9,769 nt of DNA from an uncultured Endomicrobiia bacterium (lineage in GTDB: Bacteria > Elusimicrobiota > Endomicrobiia > Endomicrobiales > Endomicrobiaceae): assembly GCA_905236115.1 (NCBI GenBank), contig CAJOOL010000291.1:1-9769 (forward strand), in the 5' to 3' direction. Position numbers and translations under genes: made by a program. A model generated the notes under the pieces. That model made no database searches. It saw only the letters and a program-made list of their open reading frames with translations, and had not been told where the DNA came from. Below, in pieces: positions 6,836 to 9,769 of the stretch (positions are counted from its first letter, which is position 1; each line of letters begins with the position of its first letter).

Positions 6836-9080
6836 TTATTCTTAAATAATCCTCTATCAAATTAAAATTTATTTCCCATTTGTTTGTTCCCTCCGGCTTA
6901 TGTATAAAACCTCTTACTTCAAGGAAACTTAAAATATTTGTAGCTCTTGCCGAACCTCCGAAATTGGCTTTCAGCAAATCCTGAGAAACTCTTCTTCTTT
7001 CCATAATCAGCCTTAATGCGGGGATTAAATCTTTTTCCGCTTTATCTGCCGGAGTCTGTGCTGCATTTGCACTTGCAAAGTTCGTCAACGGTTCATAAAA
7101 TTTCGGAAAATCCTGTTCTGTTATAAACTGCACAATCTGTTCTATTTCTTTTGAAGAAACAAACGCCCCTTGCAGACGAACCGGACGGGATGCACCCGTA
7201 TCAAGAAACAGCATATCGCCTTTACCTATCAGATTTTCCGCACCGATACTGTCCAAAATAACTTTGGAGTCTATCGCCGATACCGTCTGAAAAGACATTC
7301 TTGCAGGAAAATTGGTTTTAATATTTCCGGTAATAACGCTTACCGACGGTCTTTGCGTGGCAAGTATCAGATGTATTCCGACGGCTCTTGCCATCTGTGC
7401 AAGCCTTTGAATGGAATCTTCTATTTCTTTGGAAGCTACCATCATTAAATCCGCCAGCTCGTCAATAATAACCACTATGTAATAATCTTTATCACCGCCG
7501 GTCGCTATCATTTTATTATTGTAATCTTCAATATTTCTTACCATATTGAAAGCATATTTTTCATAGCGTTCTTCCATAACTTTAACCAGTTTTTTTAACG
7601 CTTCCGACGCCTCGTCGGGCTTGGTAATGACATCGGCATCATCGGCTGTGCAGCACGGATTATACAAGTGCGGAATTTCTTTATATGCGGTCATTTCCAC
7701 TCTTTTTGGGTCAATCAGCATAAATTTTACTTCGTCCGGTCTTGCCTTGTAAAGAATTGATAAAATTATATTATGCACTCCCACGCTTTTTCCCGAACCT
7801 GTAGAACCTGCAATAAGCAAATGAGGCATTTTTGCAAGGTTGGAAATATATCCGCTTCCGTCGGTTTGTGTTCCCACGGCAAGCGTCAGCAAAGATTTTG
7901 ATTTATGAAAATCTTCCGTATCAAGAATATCTCTTAAACTTACCAGCGAGGCTTTAGGGTTCGGTATTTCTATTCCTACGGCAGATTTTTCCGGAATGGG
8001 TTCTATTCTTATTGCGGCCGTTTTCATAGCCAAGGAAATGTTGTCCATGATATTCATAACAGACTGAATTTTTATCCCCGGTGCAAGCACTATATCATAT
8101 CTGGTAATAACAGGTCCCGGTATAATATCCTGCACCACCGCATCAATTTTAAAGTCTTTTAAAGTCTGTCTCAAGTTTTCCGCTCTGTTTCTGAGTTCGT
8201 CTTCATTTATTTGGTTGTTCAGCCCGCCCTCGCGTAAAAGCTTTACCGGAGGAAGTATATACTTAAATTTTTTCGTATCTATTTTTTGTGGAATTTCTTG
8301 TTGAACAGGATATTCTTTTGTATTTTCCGTTTTTTCCCGCTCTTCCGTAACGGCTGCGGAATATTGTTTGGGCTCTTTTATTTTTTCTTCAAATTTTTCT
8401 TTTGATTTTTTATTGTTTCTTCCGTTAATGATATTCGGTTCTTCGGACTGTTTGAAAAAATCTTTTTCATTATTTATATTTTCCGTATCTTTTTTGGCTT
8501 TGTTCTGTTGAAGTATTTTCGGCTGAACCTGCTTTAAAGCTTTCTTATATTCATACCATTGTTTTATGTCGTCAAAAATTCCTTTAATAAAATATCCTAT
8601 AATGCCGAACAGAGATATTCTGAAAAAATAAGAAAGAACCGTTATTAGTGCCGCAAAAACAATCAATCCGGACAAAGAGCCGAAATATCCCGTAAACAAA
8701 GGAGCCAAAACCGCCCCGGTCCATCCTCCGCCGTCGGAAAAAATATCAAAAGTATCTTTAATAATTTCACATAAAACCGCAAACAAAGTCAGCGAAGATA
8801 CTGCCAAAACGGTATCAATTCTTGTTCTTAATATTGACGATGTTACAAAATAAACCGTTCCGAACCAAAAAAGTATAAAAGGCAGCATAAATGATGCCGA
8901 ACCGAAAAGTTCAAGCAGAACATTTGAAATCATTTTTCCGATAGCACCGGTGTTATCTGCGGAAATCAACGAATACGCAATAAAAAGCCCGGCTGCACAG
9001 CACAATGTTCCTGTGAGCAGCCTTTTACTCTTTTTATATTCTTTGTTGTTTTGTCTGATTTTATTCTTTGATTTTGCCAT
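6828..9080 (-). CDS. ftsK: DNA translocase FtsK/SpoIIIE family
   Basis: Septum-anchored, ATP-driven DNA pump that clears chromosome ends from the division site and activates XerCD at dif. From ATG 9080 it has 750 residues, a compact member of the family. About four membrane helices lie in the first 175 residues, followed by a charged Lys/Glu/Asn-rich linker of about 100 residues, then the motor domain with Walker A GSTGSGKS (425-432), Walker B VVIIDE (536-541) and the ATQRPS motif (574-579). A C-terminal winged-helix gamma domain (about 682-745, ending with GFIHKPEGTNKWEI) is the part that reads DNA polarity signals and contacts XerD. The frame stays open upstream to a TTG at 9137, but a -10 box at 9109-9114 lies downstream of that TTG, and MAKSKNKIRQ is a more natural beginning than the extra 19 hydrophobic residues. 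First gene of the seven-gene leftward run. Confidence 0.95.
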   Translation of the reverse strand: MAKSKNKIRQNNKEYKKSKRLLTGTLCCAAGLFIAYSLISADNTGAIGKMISNVLLELFGSASFMLPFILFWFGTVYFVTSSILRTRIDTVLAVSSLTLFAVLCEIIKDTFDIFSDGGGWTGAVLAPLFTGYFGSLSGLIVFAALITVLSYFFRISLFGIIGYFIKGIFDDIKQWYEYKKALKQVQPKILQQNKAKKDTENINNEKDFFKQSEEPNIINGRNNKKSKEKFEEKIKEPKQYSAAVTEEREKTENTKEYPVQQEIPQKIDTKKFKYILPPVKLLREGGLNNQINEDELRNRAENLRQTLKDFKIDAVVQDIIPGPVITRYDIVLAPGIKIQSVMNIMDNISLAMKTAAIRIEPIPEKSAVGIEIPNPKASLVSLRDILDTEDFHKSKSLLTLAVGTQTDGSGYISNLAKMPHLLIAGSTGSGKSVGVHNIILSILYKARPDEVKFMLIDPKRVEMTAYKEIPHLYNPCCTADDADVITKPDEASEALKKLVKVMEERYEKYAFNMVRNIEDYNNKMIATGGDKDYYIVVIIDELADLMMVASKEIEDSIQRLAQMARAVGIHLILATQRPSVSVITGNIKTNFPARMSFQTVSAIDSKVILDSIGAENLIGKGDMLFLDTGASRPVRLQGAFVSSKEIEQIVQFITEQDFPKFYEPLTNFASANAAQTPADKAEKDLIPALRLIMERRRVSQDLLKANFGGSARATNILSFLEVRGFIHKPEGTNKWEINFNLIEDYLRING

Positions 9081-9108
9081 AATTTTCACGCCGAAAAATA
9101 TAAAATGT

Positions 9109-9137
9109 ATTATAACAAATAAAGAAACACACCGCAA
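9109..9137 (-). promoter_or_regulatory. Sigma70-type promoter for the ftsK run
   Basis: On the minus strand TTGCGG (9137-9132) is followed by a 17-bp spacer and a perfect TATAAT (9114-9109). Transcription would start near 9102, giving a leader of about 20 nt before ATG 9080. The -35 matches consensus at only three of six positions. No terminator was found between the upstream xre gene and this promoter, so some read-through into ftsK is possible. Confidence 0.7.
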
Positions 9138-9161
9138 ATTTTAAGGATTGGAATAGCGGAG

Positions 9162-9521
9162 TTAAATTTTGTTTTCAAGAAGTTTTATTTTGTCTTTCAG
9201 AATTTTTATTTCCGTTTCGTGTATTTTAAATTTTTCTTCAAAATTTTTATTTATCAAATCTATTTTTTCATTAATATCAAAATTTGAAATGTCTTTTTTT
9301 TCGGTATTTAAAACATTTTCCATAAAATAATTTATGTCAACGTTTAATGCCTGTGAAAGTTTTTTAATGGAATTAAGAGAAGGATTTCTTACGCCGTTCA
9401 GCCATTCGCTTATTCTTTCCTGTTTGGTGCCGGCCAGAGATGCCAATTCTTTTTGAGTTAAATTTTTTTCAAACATTACGGTTCTTAACCGTTTTGAGAA
9501 AAAATTTTTTTTGCTTTTCAT
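9162..9521 (-). CDS. XRE/Cro-like transcriptional regulator with C-terminal coiled coil
   Basis: A 119-residue DNA-binding protein. Residues about 11-67 form a classic HTH_3 fold: RLRTVMFEKNLTQKELASLAG, then the recognition helix around KQERISEWLNG (33-43) and the closing NPSLNSIKKLSQALNVDINYF. After a short linker, about 80-119 is a Lys/Glu-rich amphipathic helix ending KILKDKIKLLENKI, probably a dimerising coiled coil. The start at ATG 9521 is supported by AAGGA at 9530-9526; a longer frame to 9584 would run through the promoter and operator. The gene is transcribed away from a consensus promoter with a palindrome over both -10 boxes (9559-9575), so it most likely represses itself and the rightward transcript. 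No phage or toxin gene is visible beside it inside the window. What it controls is unknown. Confidence 0.85.
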   Translation of the reverse strand: MKSKKNFFSKRLRTVMFEKNLTQKELASLAGTKQERISEWLNGVRNPSLNSIKKLSQALNVDINYFMENVLNTEKKDISNFDINEKIDLINKNFEEKFKIHETEIKILKDKIKLLENKI

Positions 9522-9540
9522 AAAATCCTTAAAAAAATAC

Positions 9541-9569
9541 TTGACAAAATACTCAAAAGCGTATATAAT
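9541..9569 (+). promoter_or_regulatory. Perfect consensus sigma70 promoter, rightward
   Basis: TTGACA (9541-9546), a 17-bp spacer and TATAAT (9564-9569) match the consensus at all twelve positions with ideal spacing. Transcription would start near 9576 and run to the right, away from the xre gene. Unregulated promoters of this strength usually serve stable RNAs; here the -10 is covered by a palindrome, suggesting a strong promoter held under repression. Confidence 0.87.
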
Positions 9570-9575
9570 ATACGC
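9559..9575. promoter_or_regulatory. Palindromic operator over both divergent -10 boxes
   Basis: GCGTATAT-A-ATATACGC is a perfect 8-bp inverted repeat around one central base. It contains the rightward -10 (9564-9569) and the leftward -10 (9570-9565). Size and symmetry suit an XRE dimer, and the xre gene starts 38 bp away, so autoregulation is the simplest reading. Binding by this protein is inferred, not shown. Confidence 0.72.
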
Positions 9576-9593
9576 ATAGAGCATTTTTGAAAA
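9565..9593 (-). promoter_or_regulatory. Leftward promoter for the xre gene
   Basis: On the minus strand TTTTCA (9593-9588; 4 of 6 consensus bases) is followed by a 17-bp spacer and TATTAT (9570-9565; 5 of 6). The start would be near 9558, leaving a leader of about 36 nt before ATG 9521. It shares its -10 region with the stronger rightward promoter, so the two probably compete for polymerase. Confidence 0.6.
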
Positions 9594-9769
9594 TAAAAAT
9601 TATAAACAAAAAAAGCCGAGCGAGCTGATTTGGCATAAACACCGCCAAAGCATAGCATTAGCTTGGAAAAAGATAAATACTTTGTCACAGCCTTTATCTC
9701 TCGGCGAGAGTATACAAAAATGCAAAGCATTTTTGTATGGCTGATAAGCTGAGGAACTGAAAAAGTCTG
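9576..9769 (+). ncRNA. Candidate structured RNA or leader, unknown family (runs off the window)
   Basis: This stretch follows the consensus promoter and has no credible coding frame on the + strand. Positions 9615-9710 are about 46% GC by my count, against roughly 12% just upstream (9581-9614), a usual sign of structured RNA in AT-rich genomes. A closing helix pairs 9615-9620 with 9700-9705 (GCCGAG/CTCGGC). Inside it, 9621-9629 pairs with 9657-9665 (9 bp, two G-U), capped by 9630-9634/9644-9648 (TTGGC/GCCAA), and a second arm pairs 9671-9677 with 9693-9699 (AGATAAA/TTTATCT). A 12-bp hairpin follows at 9712-9738. The G-U pairs would become A-C mismatches on the other strand, favouring the + strand as the RNA. 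It does not show the conserved cores I know for tmRNA, RNase P RNA, SRP RNA or 6S RNA. It could be a 5' leader of a gene beyond 9769 or a free-standing ncRNA. The 3' end is not in the window. Confidence 0.5.
9712..9738. repeat. Perfect 12-bp hairpin with 3-nt loop
   Basis: ATACAAAAATGC and GCATTTTTGTAT pair without mismatch around AAA; T9711 and G9739 could add a wobble pair. No T-run follows on the + strand, so it is not an ordinary terminator. Part of the right arm (AGCATTTTTG, 9726-9735) repeats exactly at 9580-9589, near the predicted transcript start. Confidence 0.75.

Noticed and set aside
9081..9137. Longer ftsK beginning at TTG 9137
   Set aside because: The -35 and -10 boxes of the likely ftsK promoter lie at and downstream of this TTG, so the transcript would not contain it; ATG 9080 gives a normal FtsK N-terminus.
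9522..9584. Longer xre beginning at 9584
   Set aside because: The extra 21 residues would be encoded by promoter and operator DNA; ATG 9521 has an AAGGA site and leads directly into the HTH domain.
9608..9705. Ordinary intrinsic terminator on the minus strand
   Set aside because: The T-run follows a helix whose arms are about 80 nt apart and enclose two other arms, not a compact terminator hairpin.
9518..9730. Leftward 70-codon frame starting with ATG upstream of xre
   Set aside because: It runs through the operator, both promoters and the structured region, has no recognisable protein features, and is best explained as a chance open frame. The strand question is kept as a finding, but I do not annotate it as a gene.
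9576..9769. tmRNA, RNase P RNA, 6S RNA or SRP RNA
   Set aside because: None of the conserved core sequences I know for these RNAs is present; the GAGGAA near 9751 lacks the following RNase P core.
1..9769. CRISPR array, tRNA, rRNA or insertion sequence
   Set aside because: No regularly spaced repeats, no tRNA or rRNA signature, and no transposase frame were found; the only recombinase is XerD of the housekeeping type.

Overview
The window is low-GC bacterial DNA dominated by core cell-envelope and cell-division genes. LolA, RodZ and PgsA together point to a Gram-negative (diderm), probably rod-forming bacterium. The low GC and this gene set would suit an Elusimicrobiota/Endomicrobium-like genome, but that is a guess from general impression; nothing here proves the lineage.

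Layout, left to right. Positions 1-134 (+) hold the last 43 codons of secF, followed by a strong intrinsic terminator at 142-199. After a short leader, 292-1848 (+) encodes a multi-spanning GT-C-like membrane protein with two C-terminal TPR repeats. It converges on, and overlaps by 6 bp, the end of a long leftward gene run. In transcription order from the right that run is ftsK (9080-6828), lolA, rodZ, rimO, pgsA, a YcbL/glyoxalase II-like metallo-hydrolase, and xerD (2721-1843). The genes overlap or are 2-62 bp apart with no terminator seen between them. A good promoter (TTGCGG, 17 bp, TATAAT) stands just upstream of ftsK, so the run is probably one operon. It combines chromosome resolution (FtsK and XerD, the two partners that act at dif), lipoprotein transport (LolA), cell shape (RodZ), phospholipid synthesis (PgsA) and ribosomal protein S12 modification (RimO).

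The right end is different. A small XRE-type repressor gene (9521-9162, -) faces an intergenic region with back-to-back promoters. The rightward one is a perfect consensus (TTGACA, 17 bp, TATAAT) and a 17-bp palindrome covers both -10 boxes, which suggests a self-regulated switch. The rightward promoter fires into at least 190 bp with no credible reading frame. That stretch is much richer in GC than its flanks and folds into a compact multi-helix structure followed by a 12-bp perfect hairpin. I do not recognise the RNA family. It may be a structured ncRNA or the leader of a gene beyond the window edge. This is the most interesting part of the window. No tRNA, rRNA, CRISPR array, insertion sequence or transposase gene was seen.
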